39,207 nt of DNA from Candidatus Moraniibacteriota bacterium. Its GTDB lineage: Bacteria; Patescibacteriota; Minisyncoccia; Moranbacterales; UBA2206. The stretch spans positions 1-39,207 of the forward strand of contig JAPLXF010000058.1 in assembly GCA_026396205.1 (NCBI GenBank), read 5' to 3'. Below, piece by piece: positions 7,952 to 17,003 of this stretch. The position numbers were made by a program, and so were the translations under genes. Numbering within the stretch: the first letter of the stretch is position 1; each line of letters opens with the position of its first letter. A model generated the notes under the pieces. The model was not told where the DNA came from and searched no databases. It worked only from the letters and a program-made list of their open reading frames with translations.

Positions 7952-9211
7952 ATGGTAGATATGTTCAAATGGCTGATTATACTGGCAATCTATCTGCCCT
8001 TCCAATTGGCGCTCAATCCCGGTGCAGGCGTTGATTTGGCGTCCCTGCGGGTTTTAATACCTCTTTTTTTTCTTGTTTGGCTGGCGCAAGGATTGTTGAG
8101 AAAAAAAATTAGTTTGCCCAGAAATATCCAGACGATTTTAATTTTATCTTTTCTTTTTTTAAATGCCCTGTCTATTTTAGTTTCCCGCAATACCGATTGG
8201 TCAATCCGAAAACTACTTTTTCTTTTTTCGCTTTTCCCCGTTTATTTTGTAGCCGGCGCGGTAATCAATTCCAAAGAAAAAGCGGAAAAAATAATCCAAG
8301 CGCTAATTGACAGCGGAATGGTCGTGGCGCTTATGGGAATTATTCAATTTTCTCTCCAATTTATAATCGGCTGGGAAAAAATATATCAATTCTGGTCGGA
8401 TTATTTAGTTATCCCATTTTTAGGACGCAGTTTTGGCACGGCGGTCTTGAAAAATCCCAGCTGGCTGGTGAATATCTCCGGCCAGACCATTTTGCGGGCG
8501 ACGGCGGTTTTCCCCGACCCGCATATGTTTTCTTTTTATCTGGGATTATTAATTCCTCTGGCTTTGGGAATGTTTCTGGCGAGAAAAAAAGCGTGGTTAC
8601 TCGCCGGATTTATTTTGATGCTGGCGGCGGATATTTTGACCTTTTCCCGCGGCGGCTATTTGGGTTTAGCGGCCGGCTTTATTTTTTTGATAGTTCTTTT
8701 TTGGAAGAAAATAAGTAAAAATTATAAAATAGCGGTAATTATTAGCGCCAGCCTGATTTTTCTCGGAGTAATAATTCCCAACCCCGTTTCCAATCGGTTT
8801 TTCTCCAGCTTTAATCTCAAAGAAGGTTCCAACCAAGGCCGACTAAAAATGTGGAAAGCAGCCGAAACAGTAATTTTAGATAATCCTCTTTTGGGCGTTG
8901 GCATCGGCAACTATCCCTTGGAAGTAAAACCCAGCGCCGACTATCGGGAGCCGATATATGCCCACAATACCTATTTGGATATTGCCGCCGAAAGCGGAAT
9001 AATCAATGGCGCAATTTGGATAGGATTGCTTTTATCGACTATAATAAGTTTTTGGCGCCGAAAAGATATGATTTTTTCAATGATGGCTGTCGGTTTGATT
9101 ATTTTTTCCGTTCATTCGCTGGTGGAAACCGGAATTTATTCGCCGACAGTTTTAACATTGCTCTTAATTTTAATCAGCTTCAGCGCAATTAAAAATGAAA
9201 AAGCGGCTTAA
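7952..9211 (+). CDS. O-antigen polymerase/ligase family membrane protein (first copy)
   Basis: The 419-residue protein has about 10-12 membrane spans. The Wzy_C-type region is visible: TFSRGGYLGLAAGFIF, a loop with RLKMWKAAETVILDNPLLGVGIGNYP, and an AHNTYLDIAAESG motif, whose His and surrounding pattern are typical of WaaL/Wzy proteins. Members either polymerise repeat units or ligate glycan to an acceptor on the outer membrane face. Which of the two jobs this copy does cannot be told from sequence. It is the fourth gene of the operon. Confidence 0.86.
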   Translation: MVDMFKWLIILAIYLPFQLALNPGAGVDLASLRVLIPLFFLVWLAQGLLRKKISLPRNIQTILILSFLFLNALSILVSRNTDWSIRKLLFLFSLFPVYFVAGAVINSKEKAEKIIQALIDSGMVVALMGIIQFSLQFIIGWEKIYQFWSDYLVIPFLGRSFGTAVLKNPSWLVNISGQTILRATAVFPDPHMFSFYLGLLIPLALGMFLARKKAWLLAGFILMLAADILTFSRGGYLGLAAGFIFLIVLFWKKISKNYKIAVIISASLIFLGVIIPNPVSNRFFSSFNLKEGSNQGRLKMWKAAETVILDNPLLGVGIGNYPLEVKPSADYREPIYAHNTYLDIAAESGIINGAIWIGLLLSTIISFWRRKDMIFSMMAVGLIIFSVHSLVETGIYSPTVLTLLLILISFSAIKNEKAA

Positions 9212-10433
9212 AATTGAACATCTTATCTATCTAATTATTTTTTTCTTGCCGGCGTATCTTTTGCGCTTTTATATCTTTGGAATTCCCACTAATGTTTTAG
9301 AAATATTAATTATTATTCTCGGGGTGGCTTGGCTGGCGGAAATAAAAAATGAAAATTTAAAAAGTTTTTGGCAGGAATACAAAAAAATAATTTTTTCTTT
9401 TTTGATTATAATTTTGGGCTTGCTGGCTTCCACTTTAATTAATAAAAATTATGCAACCGGGTTGGGAATTATCAAGGGCTGGTTTATTATCCCGTTTTTA
9501 TTTTTTTTGATTATCAAAACCGCGCTTCCGGATAAAGAAAAAGCGGTTAAAGCTTTTTATTATTCGGCGCTGGCCGTTTCCATGCTGGGAATAATTTACT
9601 ATGTTGCCGGCCGGCTGACTTTTGATGGCCGATTACAAATTTTTTTCAATTCGCCCAATTATTTGGCGATGTATCTGGCGCCGGCGGTGATAATCGGTGC
9701 GGTCAGATTCAATAAATCCCGCACCTTCTTACAGAATATTAAACTCCGTAGAAAGAACTTGCCTAATCCAATTATCTTCGAGTCAAACCATGAGAATTTC
9801 TGGAAGGTACGGGACAAGAAGCCGGTATTCTTTATTATTTCACTGGGGATTATACTATTAACTTTGTATCTCACTTTTTCCTACGCGGCCTGGGCGGCTT
9901 TATTTATAAGTTTGTTGGTTATTGAAATAGTGAAAGCTAAAAGAAGCTTTTTTCATTCAGGAATATTTAAAAGTACACTGATAATTTTTATTTTATTTTT
10001 ATTTTTGCAATTGGGCGGGAATAAATTCTATGATCTAAAAACACTGGCGGAAAGATCCTCTTTTTCTTCCCGAACAATGATTTGGAAATCGGCCGAAAAA
10101 ATACTTTCCGATAATTGGCTGTGGGGCATCGGGCCGGGCAATTTCCAAAATAGATATCTGGAATACCAACCATATTTCCCGCCTTATCTGGAGTGGGCGG
10201 TTCCCCATCCGCACAATCTTTTTCTTAATTTTTGGCTAAGCGGAGGCCTTTTGGCGCTGCTGGGATTTTTGGCCCTGCTTTATTTTTGGCTGAAAAGAAT
10301 TAAAAAACAAAAAAGCGATGTTTTCTTTTTCATCGCCTTGGGAATTATGCTGGCTATTTTAATTCAAGGGTTGGTGGACACCACTTTTTTCAAAAATGAT
10401 TTGGCCATTATTTTCTGGCTGGCTTTTCTATAA
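9195..10433 (+). CDS. O-antigen polymerase/ligase family membrane protein (second copy)
   Basis: This 412-residue multi-span protein resembles its neighbour in layout (membrane spans; SSRTMIWKSAEKILSDNWLWGIGPGNFQ; then PHPHNLFLNFWLSGG) but differs strongly in sequence, so it is not a recent duplicate. Two such proteins side by side could divide polymerisation and ligation. Around 9714-9825 (residues 174-211) is a charged cytoplasmic-like stretch whose composition differs from the rest. It overlaps the first copy by 17 nt and ends convergent with the next gene, overlapping it by 6 nt. Confidence 0.84.
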   Translation: MKKRLKIEHLIYLIIFFLPAYLLRFYIFGIPTNVLEILIIILGVAWLAEIKNENLKSFWQEYKKIIFSFLIIILGLLASTLINKNYATGLGIIKGWFIIPFLFFLIIKTALPDKEKAVKAFYYSALAVSMLGIIYYVAGRLTFDGRLQIFFNSPNYLAMYLAPAVIIGAVRFNKSRTFLQNIKLRRKNLPNPIIFESNHENFWKVRDKKPVFFIISLGIILLTLYLTFSYAAWAALFISLLVIEIVKAKRSFFHSGIFKSTLIIFILFLFLQLGGNKFYDLKTLAERSSFSSRTMIWKSAEKILSDNWLWGIGPGNFQNRYLEYQPYFPPYLEWAVPHPHNLFLNFWLSGGLLALLGFLALLYFWLKRIKKQKSDVFFFIALGIMLAILIQGLVDTTFFKNDLAIIFWLAFL

Positions 10434-11561
10434 ACCAATCCGGTAAAGCTTACTGTCGACCTTGTTGACAAAGAAAAGCTGGCTCTCGTCTGTGTTCAGG
10501 AAAAGATTAGCGGCGTCAAACTGACTTTCGATTTTTACCGGGTCAACTATCCTTTCTTTTTCTCCGGTTTTAACATCCGCTTTCCAAAAAGTATCGGTGG
10601 TTTTAAATTTTCCGCTCAAATAATCATTGGGTAAAATCATACCGGCCGGAATGGAAGCCGGCAGGGCGTAAAAAACCGTTTTATTGTCTTTCGACCAAAC
10701 GCATTTGGAAATAAATGTCGGAATGCCCAAACTGCGCAGTTCTCCACCATTACTGTTCATAGCCGAAAGCTGGATTTGCTGGCCGCCTCTTTCATTGGCA
10801 TGGCTGATTAAAACCGTTGATCCGTCCAGACTCCACAAATAATCCGCGCCGAATTTTCCGCCCAAAAGAGTTTTCTTTTCGCCCAATATCGAAGCGGATT
10901 GAAACTTGGTTTCCGTATAAGCATCCGGCTGGTTCCAGAAAGAAAGCAGGCCGGTTTGCGGAATGGGCGCGATGGCGATATCCCTGAATTCAACATCAGT
11001 CACCTTGCTCCAATTGGATCCATCGGGATCGGCGACGCTGATGTCGCGCTTTTTGCTGACCGGATCGTAGTATTTATAAAGAATCTTGGCATCATTCTGC
11101 CAGACAACCGTGTCAATATTATTTTTCAGCGGCACGCCAGTTTTTTCAGCGTAGTCATAATAGAAAAAAGTATTTTTTCCGGCGCCGGAAAATTGGGAAA
11201 TTACCTTGGTTCGGTCGGGCGACCAAAAAATTCCGGACAAGCCGGGCAGATCTTTATCGGAAAGTGTTTTTTTATTGATTCCGTCCAAATCAATTTCATA
11301 AGTTTTTCCATTTGGCGTGTAATATTTGATAGTCTTGTTTCTTTCGTCAAAAACCGGAGCCAAAACCGCTTCGTCGGATACCACCGGAATGCTTTTTTCC
11401 AGTTTTTTGACCTCCGCTACCGGAACTGTTTCCTCCAGTTTGACTGCCGGAACGGCCGGCGGCGCCGGTTTTCGGAAAACCAAAAAATAAATCCCCCAAA
11501 AAATGAGGACGATGGCCAGAAGGGCCGAAGAAAAAATAAAAAGTTTTTTGGATAAAGACAT
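10428..11561 (-). CDS. Membrane-anchored TolB-like beta-propeller protein
   Basis: The 377-residue protein has an N-terminal membrane anchor (about residues 6-28), a Pro/Val/Glu-rich linker (31-60), then a domain with repeated PD40/WD40-like strands, such as FWSPDRTKVISQF, LWSLDGSTVLISH and VWSKDNKTVFYAL, the S-x-D-x-x-x pattern of TolB-type blades. The propeller would face outside the cytoplasmic membrane. It is the last gene of the T4SS-like minus-strand operon, 21 nt after the pilin-peptidase gene. Role unknown; scaffold or protein-binding is the usual guess for such propellers. Confidence 0.75.
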   Translation of the reverse strand: MSLSKKLFIFSSALLAIVLIFWGIYFLVFRKPAPPAVPAVKLEETVPVAEVKKLEKSIPVVSDEAVLAPVFDERNKTIKYYTPNGKTYEIDLDGINKKTLSDKDLPGLSGIFWSPDRTKVISQFSGAGKNTFFYYDYAEKTGVPLKNNIDTVVWQNDAKILYKYYDPVSKKRDISVADPDGSNWSKVTDVEFRDIAIAPIPQTGLLSFWNQPDAYTETKFQSASILGEKKTLLGGKFGADYLWSLDGSTVLISHANERGGQQIQLSAMNSNGGELRSLGIPTFISKCVWSKDNKTVFYALPASIPAGMILPNDYLSGKFKTTDTFWKADVKTGEKERIVDPVKIESQFDAANLFLNTDESQLFFVNKVDSKLYRIGL

Positions 11562-11582
11562 TATTTTCTTATTAAATTATTT

Positions 11583-12452
11583 TTAGTTAAACACAACATG
11601 ATAATGGTCGCTGCCGTCGGTAAAATTGCAGCCGTAATTATATACTGGCGGATTACTGGAGGCGATGCAGGAAATATTCAAGCTTTTGTCAGTAGCGCCT
11701 TGTTTCAAGCAGGTTCCAAGGGCGTCGCTGGTGTTGCGTATGTCTACATTGGGCTTTCCCGGTCCGTGAGAGCTGTGTCCGCCTTCAGTTCCTCCGCTCA
11801 CGATTATAGCTCCGCATTTAGCGGCGACTTTTTTCAATCCATCGATGGCGTTTTGCGGCAATTGGCAAACGGTTGTGCATCCGCTTTGGTTTTGGGAAGA
11901 GCAGGTATTATTTTTTACAGTAACTCCTCCGCCGCTCTCTATTTGCTTCTTGGCGTCCTGATCGCATTTGGCAAATTCGGAATCGGAAACTTGCGGTTCT
12001 GTTCCGGCCGGAATAGGTTTACCCGCTCCGTCAGTTTTTCCTACTCCCACCGGCGTGCCCGCCCCCGTTGTCAGCGGTTTCATTTTAGTCAGATCAGGAT
12101 TGATAAAATAGAGAATAAGCCAAGCGGTTAAGGCCAGAATTAAGCCAATGATAGCGTCAGTAATATATTTCTTGGCTTTTTCCATCCCCGCATTATTACC
12201 GGCCGAAGCTACATACATATACCCTCCGATGATTATCATCGTCATGGCGCAGATAGATACAACCGCGATACCAAACTTGTAAATCGTATTGAGATAAGTA
12301 TAGAAATCCACTCCGGACGCAGAAGATTCCGCTTCATAACCAGGAATTTTTTCCATTGGCTGGTAACTGTAGCTTTGGGCGGAAACTAAAATCGGAGCCG
12401 CAAATAACAGCATAAACGATAATACAAGACACAATTTTCTAATATCTTTCAT
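11583..12452 (-). CDS. T4SS-pilin-like membrane protein fused to an M15-like peptidase domain
   Basis: The 289-residue protein has a signal peptide (1-25, ending VSAQ), two membrane helices (about 59-82 and 98-117) separated by a short charged loop, as in TrbC/VirB2-type pilins and the CPR 'T4SS pilin' family. After a Gly/Thr/Pro linker (128-150) comes a Cys-rich domain (about 160-289) with H226, H229, D237 and a closing HYH (283-285). The H...G...D plus HxH pattern resembles the zinc site of M15/DD-peptidases, though the first motif has one extra residue. A wall-cutting activity linked to the pilin is an inference. It overlaps the 1041-residue gene by 14 nt. Confidence 0.7.
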   Translation of the reverse strand: MKDIRKLCLVLSFMLLFAAPILVSAQSYSYQPMEKIPGYEAESSASGVDFYTYLNTIYKFGIAVVSICAMTMIIIGGYMYVASAGNNAGMEKAKKYITDAIIGLILALTAWLILYFINPDLTKMKPLTTGAGTPVGVGKTDGAGKPIPAGTEPQVSDSEFAKCDQDAKKQIESGGGVTVKNNTCSSQNQSGCTTVCQLPQNAIDGLKKVAAKCGAIIVSGGTEGGHSSHGPGKPNVDIRNTSDALGTCLKQGATDKSLNISCIASSNPPVYNYGCNFTDGSDHYHVVFN

Positions 12453-15400
12453 TGGAATATTCTGTAAATGACATTACCAGCCAAGAGGTGAATAAAATTA
12501 AGAGCGTAGTCAGAAAAATACGGAAGAGAAAGGCGAAATAAACGGGAAAGCCGGTGAAAAGAGTAGCCAGAATCTTTTGGCTCTGGGCTTTTATTCCCAC
12601 ATCAGTGGCGGGAGCTGCAATAACTTTGGCTTCAATTTCGCTGCCAATAGGCTTTTCATAAAATTGGTTAAAATCCACATTCCAGTTGTTGGCTAAAAAT
12701 TGCTTGGTGTTATTATCCTGCGAATAAATTCCGCCGAAGCTTATGGCATAAGAATCATTAATTGCTTTGTCAGTGTTGAAGATTAAAGTCGGCGCTTGGG
12801 TTTTTTCATCCACTCCCAATTTCACTCCCAAAGTTTGTTCGGCATAGGATTGCAAAGCTTTGGCAATATCGCTGTCCCCCACGGGAATAGTCATTCCATC
12901 GAAACTCCAAGAGGCTTGGTAGAGATTTTGGATCGGCATATTTACATTGGCCTTCAAGGTTACTGATTTATCAGCTTCCACTTCAAAAGAATCAGTGCTT
13001 TCATCCGGGTATTTTGTTCCATCAATGCCGACGAAAGTTCCCAATTGTTCCGGGTGGCATGAGGCCTTGCTTTCGTCCGCGCAGGCCAGAGAAACTTGCG
13101 GGTCGGTCACTTCAAAAGTGCGGGTCAAGTTGACCTTTTCGCCATCGGCATTGTTGGCAATCAGGGAAACGGAATATTGTTCGCCGGTATTTTTCAGCAC
13201 CGGAAAATAGGCTATATTGGTATTTTCAGAATTGCCCGAACAATTAGTTCCCTCCAAGCAGGGCAAAGGCTTGCCATCAAGAGTCCAAGCCATATCGGTC
13301 ATTTTGTTTTTTGTTTCGTCCACTTTCAGTCCGACAATTTGATTTTTCATCACCGGGCAGACAACGCCTTCAACTTGCGTGCGATCAGCGCATAGCCCAT
13401 TGCCGGTTCCGTCAACCAAGCTGATATTTCCGGAAGCATCAACCGCCGTCGGGAAGACTTTGATTTTTCCTCCGGTGCTGGACACGAGGATGAAAACATC
13501 AGCATTGCCTTCATTGGCTACGCCCTTAAAGATATTTTCTCTGACAGTCAAATGCACTTTCAAATAGAAGTTCCCTTTATAATCGGGAAAATTCAAGGGA
13601 AAACGAATGGAATCCAAACCGAAACCCGAAGTCTGCTTGAGCCCGGGAATTTGTGCTTTAGTCAAAGGCTTTCCGGTTTCCGCTCCGCTGATGTTGCCTT
13701 CCGAGTCAAGGTAGTTGATTTCCCAGTTGTATTTTAGGAAATTTTTGTCTTTGACATTGGAAACGGTGGAATTGATAATCAGTTCATCGCCCTCCGATTG
13801 CAAATAATCGCCTTTATAATCCGTTGAATCATTAATAGGGCTGTCCGGAGTGTAAGAAAGATTAACATCAACTTTGGCCGATTGTCCGCCTTCGGTCGGA
13901 TCAACCAAATTTTTTATTAAACAATCATTAATGTCTTTTTGGGTCATTTCGACAGTGGGAATTTTAACCGGGTAGCCCTTGACAATTATAGATTTTTCTC
14001 CAATCTTATCTTCGGGAACCTTGCAATCATTTTTAGGATAAGCCCACATAATCATTTTTGAGGAATCTTCATATTTGGTCGGCGTGATTCCCACTCCTTC
14101 CACTATCACGCCCACCTTGTCGCCCGCTTGATAAGTCCAAGTGAAAGAATCTTGTCCCAAACCCGCCACATTAGCCTCGTCCTTGTTGCCGTTATCGGCG
14201 GTGCTTGGATCATCCGGATTAGTGCGGAAGAAAAATTCTTCCAATTTATCATAATTATTATTGCCAATTCCAACCAAGCCTATATTCTGCCAGTCGGAGG
14301 CTCCGTTAAGTTTTTCACATAGCGATCCCAGATTCCAATAAGAAGACAGAACGGTGCATAATTTGCCATAATCATTGGCGTTAACTATAACGGGGAACTG
14401 ATGGCCGCAACCGGAAATCCAACCGCTGGTATTTTTTCTGACCATTTCATAATTTGTGCCGGTTCCAAAATCGTGAATATAGCATTTGGGCATTTGGTTA
14501 TAAAGTTTTTCTGCTTCTTTCTCTATCACTTCTCGAACGGCTTTTACCACTTTATCCCGAAATGCTCCCAATCCAGCCGCATTAATATGCAGATAAGGTT
14601 CCTGTAAGTCTAAGGTAAAAACATCTTGCCAATTAGTATTGTCGCGAATCGTATGAACAATTTGCGTAACCCAAGATAATACTTGTCCATCATCAAGCTT
14701 GAGCGCATCGGCAATTTGTGAATTACAGGTAGCAATTATACGGCTAATAAGTTTACTTGTAATCAAGTCTTTAATGGGCGTGGCTTTATCAGTATCAGTT
14801 CCTGCGTCATTTTCTTCGGTAACGGAAGCAATGCAGGTTATCAAATCGGCATATTTTCCCATATCATCCATCACATTGCCCCCTAACTTATTTTTTTGCT
14901 GGTCATCTCCGCCGAAAAAAGCCCTATAGCCATCACTATCCGCAGAAGAAACAGTTGAAAATTTATATTTATTATCCGCAGAACAAAAATCCGGCGGGCT
15001 GTCGACATCGCAAGTGCGCTGGTCTTTAGGCAAAAGCTTGTCATAGTCGTAGTTGCCCTTGCCCATCGCTCTTTTCCAATCGAAACCGTTGCCGGCAATA
15101 ATGCGCGAGGCTTCAATTTTCCATTCATTGGGGACAATTTTTAAATCCCCTCTGTGATTGATGTACCAAGTGTAATAAAGCGCTTTCATGTTCGCATTGC
15201 CGAAATACATCGGAACGGCGTTGGCAGTAATTTTTTCTCCCGGTTTGGGGCTGGCCGGATTAAAAACTATCGTTACCTGCGGAGCATCGGTTTTTTGGCT
15301 GGCGACATTGAAAGTTTCCCCCGCGTTTTGCATACTGATTGGATCAAGATGGTATCTTTGTTCAATTTCAGCGGCCACTTCACTGGGAGAAGGATAGACA

Positions 15401-15564
15401 GAGCCGCCGGAAGATCCCAGCAAAGTAGATCCCTTCACACCAGATCCCGGCATAGATGGAGAGCTTGACATAGATTGCGCCAAAACGGAAGAAAAACTCA
15501 TCATAAAAACTTCCAGTGAAATCAGGGCGGTGAGGGATATTTTTTTGAGGTTTTTAGAACGCAT
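12439..15564 (-). CDS. Large secreted, C-terminally anchored surface protein (T4SS-cluster associated)
   Basis: No family was recognised for this 1041-residue protein. It has a signal peptide (1-29, ending VLAQ), a Ser/Gly-rich segment, and a long extracellular part with Ig/PKD-like stretches, for example VTIVFNPASPKPGEKITANA near residue 97 and later strands with regularly spaced Trp/Asp. Cys pairs occur throughout (such as CDVDSPPDFC). The end has a hydrophobic helix around 1000-1032 followed by a short tail, so the bulk is displayed outside and anchored at the C-terminus. It precedes the pilin-peptidase gene with a 14-nt overlap, suggesting that the two products act together on the cell surface. 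Confidence 0.72.
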   Translation of the reverse strand: MRSKNLKKISLTALISLEVFMMSFSSVLAQSMSSSPSMPGSGVKGSTLLGSSGGSVYPSPSEVAAEIEQRYHLDPISMQNAGETFNVASQKTDAPQVTIVFNPASPKPGEKITANAVPMYFGNANMKALYYTWYINHRGDLKIVPNEWKIEASRIIAGNGFDWKRAMGKGNYDYDKLLPKDQRTCDVDSPPDFCSADNKYKFSTVSSADSDGYRAFFGGDDQQKNKLGGNVMDDMGKYADLITCIASVTEENDAGTDTDKATPIKDLITSKLISRIIATCNSQIADALKLDDGQVLSWVTQIVHTIRDNTNWQDVFTLDLQEPYLHINAAGLGAFRDKVVKAVREVIEKEAEKLYNQMPKCYIHDFGTGTNYEMVRKNTSGWISGCGHQFPVIVNANDYGKLCTVLSSYWNLGSLCEKLNGASDWQNIGLVGIGNNNYDKLEEFFFRTNPDDPSTADNGNKDEANVAGLGQDSFTWTYQAGDKVGVIVEGVGITPTKYEDSSKMIMWAYPKNDCKVPEDKIGEKSIIVKGYPVKIPTVEMTQKDINDCLIKNLVDPTEGGQSAKVDVNLSYTPDSPINDSTDYKGDYLQSEGDELIINSTVSNVKDKNFLKYNWEINYLDSEGNISGAETGKPLTKAQIPGLKQTSGFGLDSIRFPLNFPDYKGNFYLKVHLTVRENIFKGVANEGNADVFILVSSTGGKIKVFPTAVDASGNISLVDGTGNGLCADRTQVEGVVCPVMKNQIVGLKVDETKNKMTDMAWTLDGKPLPCLEGTNCSGNSENTNIAYFPVLKNTGEQYSVSLIANNADGEKVNLTRTFEVTDPQVSLACADESKASCHPEQLGTFVGIDGTKYPDESTDSFEVEADKSVTLKANVNMPIQNLYQASWSFDGMTIPVGDSDIAKALQSYAEQTLGVKLGVDEKTQAPTLIFNTDKAINDSYAISFGGIYSQDNNTKQFLANNWNVDFNQFYEKPIGSEIEAKVIAAPATDVGIKAQSQKILATLFTGFPVYFAFLFRIFLTTLLILFTSWLVMSFTEYSNERY

Positions 15565-15587
15565 TTGTTTTAAAACTATTGTATGTT

Positions 15588-15665
15588 GTCATTCCGGCCT
15601 CCGAGCCGGAATCTAGTTCATCGGCATTAGTTATTTACTGGATTCCGCATCAAGTGCGGAATGAC
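15588..15665. repeat. Palindromic intergenic repeat R, copy 1
   Basis: The element is bounded by GTCATTCCGG and CGGAATGAC, forming terminal inverted repeats, and contains two hairpins: CCGGcctccgagCCGG and TTCCGCatcaagtGCGGAA. The half-elements CCGGAATCTAG and CTGGATTCCG flank an AT-rich middle. Related copies lie at 17004 and 24219. This type of GTCATTCC...GGGATGAC repeat is widely dispersed in bacteria. Here it separates the surface-protein gene from the CPBP gene. Confidence 0.85.
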
Positions 15666-15672
15666 AAAATTA

Positions 15673-16335
15673 CTACCGATACATATGTATTATAACAGCA
15701 TCGGCGATGATAATCGAGAGCCAAGCGGCGATGGGAGCGTAAAGGAGCGAACGGCTTTGGTAGGTAATCCAGCCGGAAGTGAAGGCGGTTATAAGATAAA
15801 GGGCGTTTATCCAATTGAAATTGCCGGTAGCCCAGAGAAAAAGGGCGAAAACGGTAAATTGGAGGAGTGGCGCCAGAATTCCCAGATATTTCCGGAAACT
15901 GAACATTATAAATCCGCGGAAAAACATTTCGTAAAGGAAAATATAAATGCCGACCAGTAAAATTTCATAGAGAGCGAAATAAAAAAAATTGGCGGAAAAA
16001 GGAACGGTATAGGCTTTGGAAAAATTGGTGTAAAAAATCAATAAATAAACGGCGGCTAAAGTAGCTATCAACGATAATATTCCCCACAAAACGCCTTTTT
16101 TCCAATTCCCCATTTGCCAGCCGTAATCTTGAAAATCACGGCGCAGATTAAATTTAATATAAAGAACGGGAATCAGCAGGAAAAAAACAAAGATGACTGT
16201 AGCTGTTTGGGCGAAACCTTTGACGGGAAAAAGGAAAAAAAGCGCCAGACAAATCAGAATTACTAATGAAGTAATGGCAATTTCTTTGGCTTCGCTGTTT
16301 TTTAGAGATAATTTTTTCAGATATCTTTTATTCAT
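15673..16335 (-). CDS. CPBP-like intramembrane protease homologue, probably inactive
   Basis: The 220-residue membrane protein has about six to eight spans and resembles the CPBP/Abi family, membrane metalloproteases with EExxxR and two later His motifs. The first motif reads YEMFFRG, so the second Glu and the Arg remain but the first Glu is Tyr. The expected His residues are not present: the second motif region reads FALFLWATGN and the third PIAAWLSII, with Trp where His is usual. It is therefore likely a non-catalytic relative. AAGGAG at 16345-16350 sits 9 nt before the ATG at 16335, which favours that start over upstream TTG and ATG codons. It overlaps the preceding gene by 8 nt. Confidence 0.65.
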   Translation of the reverse strand: MNKRYLKKLSLKNSEAKEIAITSLVILICLALFFLFPVKGFAQTATVIFVFFLLIPVLYIKFNLRRDFQDYGWQMGNWKKGVLWGILSLIATLAAVYLLIFYTNFSKAYTVPFSANFFYFALYEILLVGIYIFLYEMFFRGFIMFSFRKYLGILAPLLQFTVFALFLWATGNFNWINALYLITAFTSGWITYQSRSLLYAPIAAWLSIIIADAVIIHMYR

Positions 16336-16882
16336 AAGCATATTCTCCTTCAAATCCTTCTTCTTCAGTTTCGGCAGCCGATTCTTGCGGCGCTTGGCTT
16401 CTTTCCCAAAGCACCATCAAATAAATTAAAACAACAACTACAGTTTGCAGTGGAAGCCCATTGACTCCGTAAAAAAAACTTTCCACAACCACGCCGCTGA
16501 TATTGGTGAGAGTTCTTAAAACAGTCATAACTAACTTTTTTTTGCCTCGACCGCCGAGAAGAGTGGTAAAAATCCAGATAGTCAGCGCAGTGCACCAGCT
16601 TATAATTGACATAACGGCCATACCGATAGCCGGTATTGGCAAAGTTATAACCAAATCCAGCAAATCTTTAATCATAGCCAGAAAAAAAGGAATCAGAAAA
16701 AGAATGTCGGTCAGTTCCATTTGCTTGATTAAAGAATAAGCAAATTTCACCGGATTTTTCAAGGCCGAAAAAGTCGATTTAGCCGGACTCTCCGGCTTTT
16801 TTTCACCTGCCTTATCTTTCTCGCCTTCTTTATCATTATCTCGGGAATCTTCCAGATTTTGTTTGTTTTGTTCCTCTGTCAT
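16328..16882 (-). CDS. Small integral membrane protein of the T4SS-like cluster (unknown)
   Basis: No family was recognised. The 184-residue protein has a highly charged N-terminal tail (1-35, rich in Lys/Glu), three or four membrane segments (about 56-72, 75-95, 96-112 and 140-158) and an acidic C-terminus (EETEEEGFEGEYAYE-like, about 168-184). A charged cytoplasmic tail with a compact membrane bundle suggests a structural or adaptor role. It lies downstream of the VirB4 gene after a repeat-filled gap and overlaps the CPBP-like gene by 8 nt. Confidence 0.7.
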   Translation of the reverse strand: MTEEQNKQNLEDSRDNDKEGEKDKAGEKKPESPAKSTFSALKNPVKFAYSLIKQMELTDILFLIPFFLAMIKDLLDLVITLPIPAIGMAVMSIISWCTALTIWIFTTLLGGRGKKKLVMTVLRTLTNISGVVVESFFYGVNGLPLQTVVVVLIYLMVLWERSQAPQESAAETEEEGFEGEYAYE

Positions 16883-16886
16883 CCCG

Positions 16887-16982
16887 GTAGTAGTCCCGCC
16901 TTTGTTAAAATAAAGCGGGATAAAGCTATGAATTATTAATTTAGTATCCTGTAGTATCAGATTTATAACGGCGGGACACTAC
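16887..16982. repeat. Long inverted repeat with CCCGCC/GGCGGG arms
   Basis: The arms CCCGGTAGTAGTCCCGCC (16884-16900) and GGCGGGACACTACGGG (16970-16985) are inverted copies differing by small indels. Between them are about 70 AT-rich bases, including a CCCGC...GCGGG hairpin around 16895-16920. It lies in the 215-nt spacer between the VirB4 pseudogene and the 184-residue gene, directly before repeat R copy 2. Confidence 0.65.
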
Positions 16983-17003
16983 GGGACAAGTCCCTTTTGA
17001 ATT

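Noticed and set aside
9714..9825. Repeat-derived insertion in the second O-antigen polymerase/ligase gene
   Set aside because: The charged stretch has different composition, but no palindrome or heptamer units matching the other elements were found in it.
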